From Deltaproteobacteria bacterium (GTDB lineage: Bacteria; JADJOY01), in assembly GCA_016713535.1 (NCBI GenBank), contig JADJOY010000018.1:186001-250000 (forward strand): DNA of 64,000 bases, given 5' to 3'. A program made the translations under genes and the position numbers. Below are positions 25,768-34,980 of the stretch, in pieces. The stretch's first letter is position 1, and every line of letters begins with the position of its first letter. Below the pieces are notes generated by a model that saw only the letters and a list, made by a program, of their open reading frames with translations, searched no databases and had not been told where the DNA came from.

Positions 25768-26301
25768 ATGGCTCGAGGTAGCAAGCAGGCGACCGGCCGC
25801 CGCCGCGGGCGGCGCGGCGGTCCCGGCGCAGAGGGCCGCGAGCTGTTGCAGCTCGCCGGCTGGTTCATCGCCGTCGCAGCGGTGATGGTGCTGGTGCCCA
25901 CGTGCCGGGTGCTCTACTGGTGGCTCGAGCGGGATCGCTACGTGATCGCCCAGGTCGAGGTGGTCTCGGAGGGGGCCGCGCGGATGGCGAAGACGATCCG
26001 CGTGCGCGAGGCCGCGACCGGCACCGAGCTCTGGATCGACCCGCTCGACTTCGGTGAGCTGACGAGCGAGGGCACCCTGTCGGGCTCGATCGCGGCTTCG
26101 GGAATGCGCTTCACCTCGTGGTTCAACCCGGCGGCGCGCGCGAGCGCCGGGATCGTGCTCTTCGACCAGCGGCTGGTGTCGCGCGCGCGCCATCCCGAGC
26201 TCGCTACCGCCGACACGGTCGCGGGACACGTGAGCGTGCTGGCCGTGCTGGTCGCGGTCGCGGCGATGCTGATCGGCGCGCCGCGCCGGCCTCGTGGGTA
26301 G
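25768..26301 (+). CDS. Two-helix membrane protein, DUF3592-like
   Basis: 177 aa. A basic N-terminus (GSKQATGRRRGRRGG) is followed by helix 1 (LLQLAGWFIAVAAVMVLVPTCRVLYWW). A ~95-residue beta-rich domain follows (YVIAQVEVVSEGAARMAKTIRVREAATGTELWIDP...MRFTSWFNPAARASAGIVLFDQ), then helix 2 (HVSVLAVLVAVAAMLIGAP). Two helices bracketing a small extracytoplasmic beta domain is the DUF3592 plan, though the match is by shape rather than strict motif. It is divergently oriented from the carbamoyltransferase, whose start lies 73 bp away. Function unknown. Confidence 0.6.
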   Translation: MARGSKQATGRRRGRRGGPGAEGRELLQLAGWFIAVAAVMVLVPTCRVLYWWLERDRYVIAQVEVVSEGAARMAKTIRVREAATGTELWIDPLDFGELTSEGTLSGSIAASGMRFTSWFNPAARASAGIVLFDQRLVSRARHPELATADTVAGHVSVLAVLVAVAAMLIGAPRRPRG

Positions 26302-26312
26302 CGGACGTTCCC

Positions 26313-26392
26313 GCGGCTCGCGGGGGCACGGAGGCCCCCGCGAGCCGAAAGATCCGTAGCGACAGGGGGCCATCCCCCGTCGACGGTTTCAC
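26313..26392. repeat. Double-hairpin intergenic repeat (family R2, copy 2)
   Basis: CGGCTCGCGGGGGCACGGAG then GCCCCCGCGAGCCG, AAAGATCCGTAGCGAC, AGGGGGCCATCCCCC and GTCGACGG, in the same order as copies at 23647-23725 and 48059-48135. It lies just after the DUF3592-like gene. Confidence 0.65.
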
Positions 26393-26545
26393 GCGGCCCT
26401 GCTCGCGCGTCTCGAAGCAGCGATTCGCAGGCTCCGCTGAACCTTCCGCCGCCGCATGGCGCTACCGAAGGGACCGGAGTCGCACGCACGCGAGTGGTGA
26501 CTCCAGCGCTCGGTCACTAAGCTCGCCCGCAACCCAGGAGGATCG

Positions 26546-28114
26546 ATGGACTCGAACCAGAACGCGCGTCCCGCGAAGGCTGCCCCGGTGCTCGCGTGCT
26601 TGCTCGCGGTCGCCGCGCTCGCCGGCGCGGCGCGGGGCGCCGACGGGGGCCGCTCCCAGGCGCTCACCATCTACTCGAGCGCCGAGCCGGGTGCGGTGCC
26701 GGTCGACCTGTACCGGCCCCTCCCCGAGAGCCAGGGGTACACGCCGAACTACGGCGCGCAGATCCCGGGCTTCGCGATCGTCCGTGACGAGCGCGACTTC
26801 CCTGTCGAGCCGGGCCAGCCCACGATCCGCTTCACACACGTGGCGGCGCGCATCGACCCCACCACGGTCGCGTTCACGTCGCTCTCCGATCCCGGGGCGC
26901 GGGTGCTCGAGCAGAGCTACCAGTTCGACCTGGTCAGCAGCCAGAAGCTCCTCGAGCGCTTCATCGACAAGCCGATCACCGTCGAGCAGCAGCGCGGCGA
27001 CGGCATCGCGACGCTCTCGGGCACGCTTCTCTCCACGATCGGCGGGCTGGTGCTCAAGGGCGCCGACGGCAGCATCCAGGTGGTGAACGGCTACTCGAAC
27101 CTGCGCTTCCCCGAGCTGCCCGGCGGCCTCATCACCAAGCCCACGTTGGTGTGGCAGCTCGCCACCGACAAGCCAGGCAGCCAGCGCGCCCGCGTGAGCT
27201 ACGAGACCGAGGGCATCACCTGGTGGGCCGACTACAACCTGATCTTCGCCGAGGGCGCCAACGCCAACGCCGGCAAGCTCGACGTCGGCGCGTGGGTCAG
27301 CATCCTGAACCAGTCGGGAGCGGGCTACGAGGACGCGCGCCTCAAGCTGTTGGCCGGCGACGTCCACCGCGCGCCGCGCCCGGCGCCGCAGATGTACGCC
27401 GCCAAGGCGGCGCGCGCGTCGCTCGAGATGGCCGACGACGGCGGCTTCCAGGAGAAGGAGTTCTTCGAGTACCACCTCTACACGCTCGGCCGCCGCACCA
27501 CGCTGCCGGACCGGTCCACCAAGCAGATCGAGCTCTTCCCGGTCGCGCGCGGCGTGCCCTGCGAGAAGCTCCTCGTCTATTACGGCCTCGGCGAGCAGTG
27601 GCGCGGGTTCTTCCCCAACCCGATGACCGACCGCGGCTTCGGCGTCGACTCGAACACCAAGGTCGACGTCTACCTGCGCTTCAAGAACGCCAAGGAGGGG
27701 GGCCTCGGGATCCCGATGCCGCGCGGCCGCGTGCGCGTCTCGAAGCTCGATCCGGCCGACCAGAGCCTCGAGCTCGTCGGTGAGGACACCATCGACCACA
27801 CCCCCAAGGACGAGAAGGTGCTGGTCAAGATGGGCACCGCGTTCGACGTGGTCGGTGAGCGCAAGCAGTTCGACTTCCGGGTCGACGCGAACGCCGAGTG
27901 GATGGAGGAAGACATCGAGATCAAGGTCCGCAACCACAAGTCCGAGCCGGTGCAGGTGGTGGTGAAGGAGAACCTCTATCGCTGGGTGAACTGGCAGATC
28001 ACCAAGAAGAGCCAGGAGTACGAGAAGGTCGACGCGCGCACGGTCCACTTCCCGGTGCAGGTGCCGAAGGACGGCGAGTCGGTGGTGCGCTACACGGTCC
28101 ACTACTCGTGGTGA
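26546..28114 (+). CDS. DUF4139 domain-containing exported protein
   Basis: 522 aa; AGGAGG sits 5 bp before ATG 26546. Signal peptide PVLACLLAVAALAGAARGAD. The mature region follows the DUF4139 pattern: QALTIYSSAEPGAVP, ARIDPTTVAFTSLSDPGARVLEQ, the KPTLVWQLAT and ARVSYETEGITWWADYNL segment, STKQIELFPVARGVPCEKLLVYY, and C-terminal strands (EDIEIKVRNHKSEPVQVVVKE, VHFPVQVPKDGESVVRYTVHYSW). Members are large beta-rich periplasmic or outer-surface proteins of unknown role. The stop codon overlaps the next gene's start (TGATG), indicating a three-gene operon with the phosphatase and NTPase. Confidence 0.9.
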   Translation: MDSNQNARPAKAAPVLACLLAVAALAGAARGADGGRSQALTIYSSAEPGAVPVDLYRPLPESQGYTPNYGAQIPGFAIVRDERDFPVEPGQPTIRFTHVAARIDPTTVAFTSLSDPGARVLEQSYQFDLVSSQKLLERFIDKPITVEQQRGDGIATLSGTLLSTIGGLVLKGADGSIQVVNGYSNLRFPELPGGLITKPTLVWQLATDKPGSQRARVSYETEGITWWADYNLIFAEGANANAGKLDVGAWVSILNQSGAGYEDARLKLLAGDVHRAPRPAPQMYAAKAARASLEMADDGGFQEKEFFEYHLYTLGRRTTLPDRSTKQIELFPVARGVPCEKLLVYYGLGEQWRGFFPNPMTDRGFGVDSNTKVDVYLRFKNAKEGGLGIPMPRGRVRVSKLDPADQSLELVGEDTIDHTPKDEKVLVKMGTAFDVVGERKQFDFRVDANAEWMEEDIEIKVRNHKSEPVQVVVKENLYRWVNWQITKKSQEYEKVDARTVHFPVQVPKDGESVVRYTVHYSW

Positions 28115-28788
28115 TGTTCGACCCGCGCACCCAGGCGTCGATGGTCTCGACGACCGTCACGCACCTGCACCTCCTGCGGCACGGCGCGGTCGAGGCGCCG
28201 AGCGAGCGCACGGTGCGCGGCCAGCTCGACGTGCCGCTCTCGCCCGATGGCGAGCGCCAGACCGCGCTGCTCGCCGGGTTCTGCGAGCGGGCGCTCGGCG
28301 GGCTGGTGCCGCCGGTGAGCGGCATCCTGACCAGCGACCTCCAGCGCGCGCGTCCGCTCGCGGAGCAGGTCGCGGCCCGTCTGGGCGTGGCTGTGGCGAT
28401 CGAGCCAGCCCTGCGCGAGCAGTCGATGGGGGCCTGGGAAGGGAAGCCGTGGCGGGTGCTCAACGAGCTCGACCCGGCGGGCGTGGAGGACTACTGGACG
28501 CGCTATCTCGACGCGCGCCCCGGCGGCGGCGAGTCGGTGCGAGAGCTCTCGGCGCGGGTCGAGGCGTGGTGGGCGCGCTCGCGCGAGCGCCTCGAGAACG
28601 GCCGCTGGATCCTCGTCACCCACATCGGTGTCATCCGTGTCTTCCTCGCTCACGCCTTTGGGGTGGGACTCGATCAGAGCTTGCGCTTCACGCCCGAGGT
28701 GGCTTCACACACCCACCTGATGCTCGCCGAGGCGGGCGCGGTGATCGGCGCCCTCGGCGAACGGCCGTGGCTGGGGAGGGATTCATGA
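28114..28788 (+). CDS. Histidine phosphatase family protein (PGM-like)
   Basis: 224 aa from ATG 28114, which shares its A with the preceding TGA; an alternative start at 28141 removes nine residues. The catalytic motif is LHLLRHGAVEAPS with the phospho-accepting His. TSDLQRARPLAEQVA carries the Arg, LREQSMGAWEGKPW the conserved Glu, and LVTHIGVIRV the second His. It resembles CobC/alpha-ribazole phosphatase and other small phosphomonoesterases; the substrate is open. ATGA overlap with the following kinase-like gene shows tight coupling. Confidence 0.85.
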   Translation: MFDPRTQASMVSTTVTHLHLLRHGAVEAPSERTVRGQLDVPLSPDGERQTALLAGFCERALGGLVPPVSGILTSDLQRARPLAEQVAARLGVAVAIEPALREQSMGAWEGKPWRVLNELDPAGVEDYWTRYLDARPGGGESVRELSARVEAWWARSRERLENGRWILVTHIGVIRVFLAHAFGVGLDQSLRFTPEVASHTHLMLAEAGAVIGALGERPWLGRDS

Positions 28789-29384
28789 GCCCGGTCTCCT
28801 CACCGCCGCGCCGACCGCGGCTCGCGCTCTCCGGCTCGGCGGGCACCGGCAAGACCACCCTCGCGCGCGCGCTCGCCGAGCGCCTCGGCGTCCCGTACGT
28901 GCCGGAGGGGATGCGAGCGCGGATCGAGAAGGGACTCGAGCTCCACGCTCTCGATCATGCCGAGCTCGCGGACCTGGTGATCGAGCTGTGGGAGGAGCAG
29001 CGCAGGCTCGAAGGAGACGCCGTGCGCCACGCGGGCGGCTTCGTGGCGGACCGCTCACCCATCGACTTCTTCGCGTTCTGGCTGCTCTATCGGTGTGGTC
29101 CGCGCACGCGCACGGACTCCTTCCACCGCGAGACGCGCCGCGAGGTGGCGCACCTCGATCACATCGTGGTGTTGCCGTGGGGCGTCATCCCGCTCGTGGA
29201 TGACGGCGTGCGCACGCCCGATCCGTGGCGCCAGCGCCACTATCAGGCGCTGCTCGAGGGGCTGCTCTTGCGTGAGGTGCCGTCCGCGCGGCTGGTGTGG
29301 ATGGAGGGCGCGGCGAGCGTGAGCGAGCGCGCCGAGGTGGTGCTCGACGCGCTCGGCGCCCGGGATGGGGTAGCGCCGCCGTGA
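28785..29384 (+). CDS. AAA_28-like P-loop NTPase/kinase
   Basis: 199 aa. The Walker A motif ALSGSAGTGKTTLARALAERL is followed by VPYVPEGMRARIEKG. A lid and acidic segment follow (ADRSPIDFFAFWLLYRCG), then HIVVLPWGVIPLVDDGVRTPDPWRQ. This is the layout of NadR-kinase/AAA_28 proteins that phosphorylate small metabolites. It overlaps the phosphatase gene by ATGA, which invites the guess that the pair acts on one metabolite in opposite directions; that is inference only. Confidence 0.75.
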   Translation: MSPVSSPPRRPRLALSGSAGTGKTTLARALAERLGVPYVPEGMRARIEKGLELHALDHAELADLVIELWEEQRRLEGDAVRHAGGFVADRSPIDFFAFWLLYRCGPRTRTDSFHRETRREVAHLDHIVVLPWGVIPLVDDGVRTPDPWRQRHYQALLEGLLLREVPSARLVWMEGAASVSERAEVVLDALGARDGVAPP

Positions 29385-29389
29385 CCTCT

Positions 29390-29465
29390 GCGGACCGCCT
29401 GGAGGCGGTCCCTCCGAACGGGACCACACCGGGCTCGGAGGGCCCGACTCCTGTCGGGCCGAGGA
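29390..29465. repeat. Intergenic palindromes (family R6)
   Basis: GCGGACCGCC-TGGA-GGCGGTC hairpin, then CTCCGAACGGGACCACACCG and CGGAGGGCCCGAC-TCCT-GTCGGGCC. The GCGGACCGCCTGG core recurs at 44266-44278. Located between convergent genes, so probably also terminating. Confidence 0.4.
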
Positions 29466-29478
29466 GCCAATGGCGTCC

Positions 29479-31095
29479 TTACGGCTGCTGAGCCGCGGCA
29501 AAGCGCGTGCGCATGAGCGGCGCAACCGACTCGAGGATGCGGCGCGCGATCACCTCGTTGCCGTCCTCGCCGACGTGGCACCAGTCGATGTACACGTCGC
29601 CGGTGGCGTCGGCGAAGGTGTCGCCGAGGTCGACGATCTGATTGCCGATCGCGGCGCGCGCGTCGGTGTAGATCGACTCGAGCTTGTCGCCGAAGGCGCT
29701 CGCGTGGGCGATCTCGTCGGTGGTCTTCGCGCGCTTGGTGAAGACCGTCGGCTGCCAGAACGAAGCCACCGGGAAGCCGTAGCTCTTGCCGACCCGGGCC
29801 ACGTGCGCGGCGCCCTCGCGGTGGCGCTTCGCGACCGTCGCCGCGACCTGCTCGACGGAGAGCTCGGCGGGCCACTGGAACGCGAACTTCGGCGCCGCCG
29901 GCGCCGGGCGGCGGCTCGCGAGGCCCTTGAGAAACAGGTGCACGCCGCTCGAGTCGCGCAGCGCCGTGGCCAGGTCGTGGCGATCGAGGAAGCGCGCCTG
30001 CCACTTGGCGAGGTTCTGGTGGATGCGCTCGCGCTCGCCGTCGCGCGGCGCCTGGAAGTGCGTGAACACGTCGTTGGCGCCGTCGTAGAAGATCGCCAGG
30101 TCCGGTGCGGCGCCCGCGCTCACCAGCTCGTCGAGGCGCAGCGCCTCCTGCCACTGCACGTAGCCGTCCTCGCCGTAGTTGATGACGTGGACGGGGAACC
30201 CCGCGGCGGTGGCCACGCGCGCGAACGCCGACGGCAGCGTGCCGGCGTCGGTGCTGCCGACTCCCCACACCGTGGAGCCGCCGAAGAACGCGACCTCGAG
30301 CGGCTTCGCCGTCGCCGCCGCCGTGGATGGGTTCTCGGTGCGGCGAAGCCCGCCGTCGACGTGGACGTACTTGGCGGTCGCGCCGGCCGCGGGGAAGTCG
30401 TCGCGCTGCCAGCCGAGGAACGGCTTGTAGCGAGCATGGGTGGCGGCGAGCTCGCGGAAGTAGTCATCCGCCCAGGGCTTCCCGGCGTACACCGGCGATT
30501 TGGCGCGTGCGTCAGCGCGAGCGTGGTCCGCCCAGCCGCTGGCGCGGATTGCGGCGCCGAGGGCGGTGTTGAGTACCACCAGCCACAGCGCCGCGGTGAC
30601 GAGCCGGATGGGCAGCGGGCTGCGGCCAGTCGCCGCCGGCAGCGCGTAGCGCTCGTCGCTGAACTGATGGAAGTAGCGGGCCTTGGGGCGCTCGTGGTCG
30701 GCGCGCACCCAGTAGCTGCTGCGGTGGCGATCGGGCGTGGTCTCGAGCGGATCGACCTTGCGCATCCGCTGCCACAGCGCGACCGGCGTGAAGATGCCGA
30801 TGAACACCGGCAGGAGAGTGATCCAGGTGAGCACCTCGCCGACCCAGAAGCCGAGCCGCGCGAACACGTGCTGGATCTTCGCGGCCGCCGTCTTCGAGGC
30901 GCGGCTGACCGCGAACAGCGTGAGCCCGATCCCGGCCACCACCGCGGCCGGCACCACCTTGCCGCGCCAGTAAAAGAACGCGGCGACGGCGAGCGGGATG
31001 AGGAGCTCGGCGAGGACCCGCCACGGGCCGTGGCTCGGCGCCGTCGGGAGCGGCGCGCCGACCTTCTTCCACTCCCAGCGGTTGGGATTCGCCAT
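29479..31095 (-). CDS. SxtJ-like membrane domain fused to an SGNH hydrolase
   Basis: 538 aa with three parts. Residues ~25-135 are SxtJ-like: two to three helices (LLIPLAVAAFFYWR, VVAGIGLTLFAVSRA, GFWVGEVLTWITLLPVFIGI) and the family signature FTPVALWQRMRKVDPL...SSYWVR. Another helix (IRLVTAALWLVVLNTALGAA) lies at 162-181. Residues ~266-530 are an SGNH/GDSL hydrolase with block I FGGSTVWGVG (GGS instead of GDS), block II GEDG, block III DGANDV and block V DWCHVGEDGNEV (Asp/His). Elsewhere SxtJ and SGNH proteins are usually separate genes beside a carbamoyltransferase and DUF5989, so this is a natural fusion of that set. Likely esterase or acetyl-transfer chemistry at the membrane. Confidence 0.8.
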   Translation of the reverse strand: MANPNRWEWKKVGAPLPTAPSHGPWRVLAELLIPLAVAAFFYWRGKVVPAAVVAGIGLTLFAVSRASKTAAAKIQHVFARLGFWVGEVLTWITLLPVFIGIFTPVALWQRMRKVDPLETTPDRHRSSYWVRADHERPKARYFHQFSDERYALPAATGRSPLPIRLVTAALWLVVLNTALGAAIRASGWADHARADARAKSPVYAGKPWADDYFRELAATHARYKPFLGWQRDDFPAAGATAKYVHVDGGLRRTENPSTAAATAKPLEVAFFGGSTVWGVGSTDAGTLPSAFARVATAAGFPVHVINYGEDGYVQWQEALRLDELVSAGAAPDLAIFYDGANDVFTHFQAPRDGERERIHQNLAKWQARFLDRHDLATALRDSSGVHLFLKGLASRRPAPAAPKFAFQWPAELSVEQVAATVAKRHREGAAHVARVGKSYGFPVASFWQPTVFTKRAKTTDEIAHASAFGDKLESIYTDARAAIGNQIVDLGDTFADATGDVYIDWCHVGEDGNEVIARRILESVAPLMRTRFAAAQQP

Positions 31096-31165
31096 GCCGA
31101 TCGAACGAGCTCAGGGGTTGCGGACGGGGGCGAGACGTCGGGCGCGGGAAGTTAACCCGGATTCC

Positions 31166-33244
31166 TCAACGTGCCTTGGGTGAGGGGCGCTTCGCGCGCG
31201 CCGCGTTCGGGGGGTGCCGGGTGCCCGCCCTCGCGCCTCGAGCCGCCCGAGGCGGCGGCGCGTGGGCCGCGGCGCCGGGCAGCAGCCGAGCGGCGCGCTC
31301 GGAGGAGACGCCGTAGATCGCCGCCACCATCGCGTCGAGCTCGGCGCGCAGCGCGGCCCTGGCTTCGCCCTCGGGTGCCGCGCCGGTGAGGCCGAGGAGG
31401 GCGCGCACCCGGCGATCCACCTCGAGCCGCGCGGCGTCGCTCGGCGGGAGCACGATCGGCAGGCTGCCGAGCGTCGGATCGTCGAGGTGGACCGTGAGCG
31501 TGGCGTGGCTGATGACCACGTCACGGAGGTACGCCGCGAGCAGCGACGAGTTGAGCAACGCCATCAGGTAGAAGGGGTCGATCCGGTCGTCCCTGGGGGT
31601 GAGCACGTTCACGGTGTCGAGCGGCAGCACGCCGCTCGGCACCATCGTGGCCTCGATCACGTTCGAGACGTTCTGGATGCCGATCGCCGGCGCCGCGAGC
31701 ACGGCGGTGGCGGCGTCGCTCGCCGCGACGCGCGGCAGCAGCGCGGGGTCGACGATCCCGAACGGGGTCAGGTCGCGACCGCGCACCACCGGTACCGAGT
31801 CGTCGGCGAGATGCTTGCCGAGACGGGCGCGCCGCGACGGCAGGTTGAGGCCACGCTCGTTGCGCACCAGCGCCCTGAGCGGCTGCCCGCGAGCCTCGAT
31901 CCCCGCGTAGAGCTCGACGTCCTCCTCGCGGACCCCGAGCGGCAGCGTCTCGTGACTCGCCACGAACGCCCGTGGGATGCGCGCGGTGCGCGTGAGCCGT
32001 CCGGCCTCGGCGCGGAACACCTCGACGCGCTTGCCCGCGCGGCCCGACGTGCCGGTGAAGATCATCGTGTTGAACGCGACACCGGGGAACGCGTTGCCGA
32101 GGTCGACGAGGGTGGTGAGCGCGAGCCGCGTGGTCAGCATCCGCCGCGCCGGCGCGTAGGCGCCCGAGCGCACCAGCGAGTGCGGCATCACGAACCCCAG
32201 GTGCCCGCCCTTCGCGAGGAGCTCGAGGCTGCGCTCGGCGAACAGCGCCGCCGTGTCGAAGCGACCGCTCGCCAGGCGATAGCGCGAGCGGAGCCAGCGT
32301 TTCTCCCCGGCCTCCAGGTGCGCGCCGTAAGGCGGGTTGCCGACGATCACGTGGAACGGCGAGCGGCTCGCGAGCAGCCCACCGGCGTCGTCGAGGCGCG
32401 GAGGGCCGCGCCGGCCGCGCTCGCCGAGCGGCAGGTCGAGGGTGGTGGGGCCGAGCGCGGGGGCCTCGACCGCGTCCCACAGGGCGTTCTCGTGGAGCAC
32501 CCGCGGTGCCGGTAAGTCGCCGGCCTCGCGATAGGCGTCGATGGCGTGCGCGAGGAGCCGGATGCGTGTGACGACCACCGCGATCGGGTCCCAGTCGATC
32601 GCGAACAGGTTGCGCTCGAGGGTGTGGCGGCGCGCCGTGAGCGGGTCGGCGCCGTGCTCGACCCACGCCGCGGCGAGGCGGTCGAGGAGTGGCACCGCGA
32701 AGTCGCCCGAGCCGCACGACGGTTCGAGGACACGCAGCTCCTCGATCGAGGTGGTCTCGAGGGCGCGGTCGAGGGTGTGGTCGAGGATGTGCTCGATGAA
32801 CGCCTGCGGTGTGTAGAACTTGCCCAGCGCGTTGCGGTCGTGCTCGATGCCGAAGTCACGCACCAGCTCGTCGAGACCGCGCGCGCCCCACTCGAGCCAG
32901 GGGGCGCCGTCGAGCACCTCGTCGAGCGCACGCCGCTCCGGCGTGCCCGGCACGAGGGGAGCCGGAGCACCGGGCGCGGTGAGCGTGGTCAGGCCGAGCA
33001 GCTCGGTGCTGCGGCGTGCCCAGCCTTTGCTTCCGCTCGCGCGCAGGTAGGCGGCGAGGACCGCGTCGAGGAGCGCGAGGTCGACACGAGCACGCCACCA
33101 CGCCGGGCTCCGGATCCACCGCCCGGACGGGGCCCGCGCGGCGGTCTCGGCGCGGATCCCGGCGAGGAGGCGCTCGAGGCGCGGCAGGTCGCGAGGCGCG
33201 TCGTCGCGGTCGCTCGGTCGAGGAGGTGCGGATCGTCTAGGCAT
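31166..33244 (-). CDS. Solo Eco57I/TaqI-class N6-adenine DNA methyltransferase
   Basis: 692 aa from ATG 33244. After a ~150-residue N-terminal helical region come KFYTPQAFIEHILD (motif X), LEPSCGSGDFAVPLLDRLA (motif I, SAM), LFAIDWDPIAV and FHVIVGNPPYGAHLE (motif IV NPPY), then GHLGFVMPHSLVRSG. The rest is a TaqI-like target-recognition region (VVRGRDLTPFGIVD, GIQNVSNVIEATMVPSG, NVLTPRDDRIDPFYLMALLNSSLLAAYL). No PD-(D/E)XK nuclease motif is evident in the N-terminus and no nuclease gene is adjacent, so this may be an orphan methylase or a BREX/type IIG relative. The low-complexity C-terminus is Ala/Arg/Pro-rich. Confidence 0.88.
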   Translation of the reverse strand: MPRRSAPPRPSDRDDAPRDLPRLERLLAGIRAETAARAPSGRWIRSPAWWRARVDLALLDAVLAAYLRASGSKGWARRSTELLGLTTLTAPGAPAPLVPGTPERRALDEVLDGAPWLEWGARGLDELVRDFGIEHDRNALGKFYTPQAFIEHILDHTLDRALETTSIEELRVLEPSCGSGDFAVPLLDRLAAAWVEHGADPLTARRHTLERNLFAIDWDPIAVVVTRIRLLAHAIDAYREAGDLPAPRVLHENALWDAVEAPALGPTTLDLPLGERGRRGPPRLDDAGGLLASRSPFHVIVGNPPYGAHLEAGEKRWLRSRYRLASGRFDTAALFAERSLELLAKGGHLGFVMPHSLVRSGAYAPARRMLTTRLALTTLVDLGNAFPGVAFNTMIFTGTSGRAGKRVEVFRAEAGRLTRTARIPRAFVASHETLPLGVREEDVELYAGIEARGQPLRALVRNERGLNLPSRRARLGKHLADDSVPVVRGRDLTPFGIVDPALLPRVAASDAATAVLAAPAIGIQNVSNVIEATMVPSGVLPLDTVNVLTPRDDRIDPFYLMALLNSSLLAAYLRDVVISHATLTVHLDDPTLGSLPIVLPPSDAARLEVDRRVRALLGLTGAAPEGEARAALRAELDAMVAAIYGVSSERAARLLPGAAAHAPPPRAARGARAGTRHPPNAARAKRPSPKAR

Positions 33245-33418
33245 CGGTAGGCACGAGCGGCGCCGGGCGCGCGGGACCGCCAATCCTACTCCCATCCCCC
33301 GCGAATTTCCGGCGTGCGCGAGATGACGGGCGCTTGTACGTGGAAACCCGGTCTGATAACTGAAGGCCGCCACCCAGCTTCGGCGTGCGGCGCCGTTTCG
33401 TCGCTTCGTGCCACCGTC

Positions 33419-34701
33419 ATGTCCCCGTTGCTCCCGCACCGTCGTGCCCTGCGCGCGCTGGCCTCCGTGGTCCTCGTCGTCCTCACGGCGCGGAGCGGGG
33501 TGGCGGCGCCCATGCCCGGGGAGCGCGCCGCCACGCTCGAGCGTCAGATCGGCGAGAAGAAGCGCGCCATCGAGCAACTCGAGAAGCGCAACGTCGATCT
33601 CCAGCAGGCTGTCGACGCGAACCCTGCCGATGCGGGCGCGAACCTCGCGGCGCGCCAGGAGGTGCGTCAGAACGTCCGCTACATCGCCGGGTACAAGAGC
33701 GAGATCGGCGACCTCGAGCGCGCCCTGGCGCGCGTGCGTGCCGCCGAGGCGAATGCGCCGCCCGCCCCGCCAGCGGGCAAGGCGGGCGCGACGGCCAAGC
33801 CACTGCCCCGTCCGAGCGACGATCGCGCCGCAGCGGCCGTGACCGCCACGCGAACCACGCAGCCCGTGATCCCCGTGCCCGTTCGGCCGGGCGAGCCGGG
33901 CGCGCTCGACACCGCGCAGGTCCACGAGCTGATGCGGAGCTGGGCGCTCGGCCGCGGTGGAGTCCCTGGTGCGGCCACCGTCGGGGTGGGCGCGGCGCCG
34001 CTGGCGCTGGTGATCGGCGCCCTCGACTGGACGCTCGACTGGCGCGAGCTGAGCGCGGGTGTCGCGCTCGGTGCAGCGCTGGGCTGGGGGCTGCCGGTCG
34101 GCTTGGTCACGATCCTGCGGCGGCGTCGGCCTCAGCGGGCGCCCGTGGTGGGCTCGTTGAGCCGCAAGTGGGCGAACCTCGCCGGCGCGGCGGGCTCGCC
34201 GAGCAAGCAGTGGAGCGACCTCGCCGCGAAAGCGTCGACGCCGGTGCGGATCGCGGCCGGCGTGGACGGCCTCCTCGCGGCTTTCGCGCTGGCGTCGGCG
34301 CTCGCGTCCCTCGGTGGCTTCGGCGCGAGCCTCGGCACGCCCGGGCTGTGGGGTGAGGCGGCCGAGGTGGCGCTGGCGCTCGCGTTCGGCGCGGTGGCGG
34401 TCGGGCTGTGGAGGCGCCAGATGCTCGCGGCCGCGGTCGCGGGCTTCGTGCTGGCGGTGCTCGCCGCGGTGGTGCCGCTCGCGCTCGCGCTCACGCCGTT
34501 CGGTGGCCCCGGCGCCGTGGCGTGGGTGATGCTGCTTGCGGTCGGAGCGGCGCTCCAGGTGCCCGCGCTGGTGGCCCTGTGGTCGCTCGCCACGCCGCGA
34601 GCGGTGGGAGAGAGGCGCGGGGCGGGGTCCCGATGGTGGGCGCCGCGGTGGGAGCGCTGGTCGGGCTCGCTGGCGCTGCGCTCCATCTCGTCGCCGCGTG
34701 A
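33419..34701 (+). CDS. Exported coiled-coil/polytopic membrane protein of unknown function (frame break near 34625)
   Basis: Start ATG 33419. A signal peptide (RALRALASVVLVVLTARSGVAAP) is followed by a coiled coil rich in Glu/Lys (ATLERQIGEKKRAIEQLEKRN...KSEIGDLERALARVRAAE). A Pro/Ala linker leads to five or more hydrophobic helices (APLALVIGALDWTL, VALGAALGWGLPVGLVTIL, AAFALASALASLG, AAVAGFVLAVLAAVVPLALAL, AVAWVMLLAVGAALQVPALVAL). The first frame then becomes Arg/Trp/Ser-rich. A one-base shift at GGGG 34624-34627 gives VPMVGAAVGALVGLAGAALH and a stop at 34701, a plausible last helix. No family recognised. Confidence 0.6.
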
Positions 34702-34980
34702 GCCGTCGCCCGGCCGTGGCGACCCCGCCCGATTCCCTTGCCTGCCCGCCGCGCGGAGGGGTAGCATTGCCCGGGTCGACGCTGGATCGGCCTTCGTCCA
34801 CAACCCAAGTCGTTCGGTCCCCGATTCCCGGGGGGAGACGTTCCTCCTGGGCGGGCGATCTCGACCGATCCCCAGGCAGCTCGGTCTTCGGTGCGGTGAC
34901 CGGGTCGCTTCGGGTACGCGTCCAGCAACGGGACGAGGCTTCAGAGGGCCGGTGACGGCTCCTTTCACCCCGAGGAGAGC

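Noticed and set aside
26462-28102. 546-aa open frame antisense to the DUF4139 gene
   Set aside because: Low-complexity Leu/Val/Asp composition; DUF4139, signal peptide and RBS are on the plus strand.
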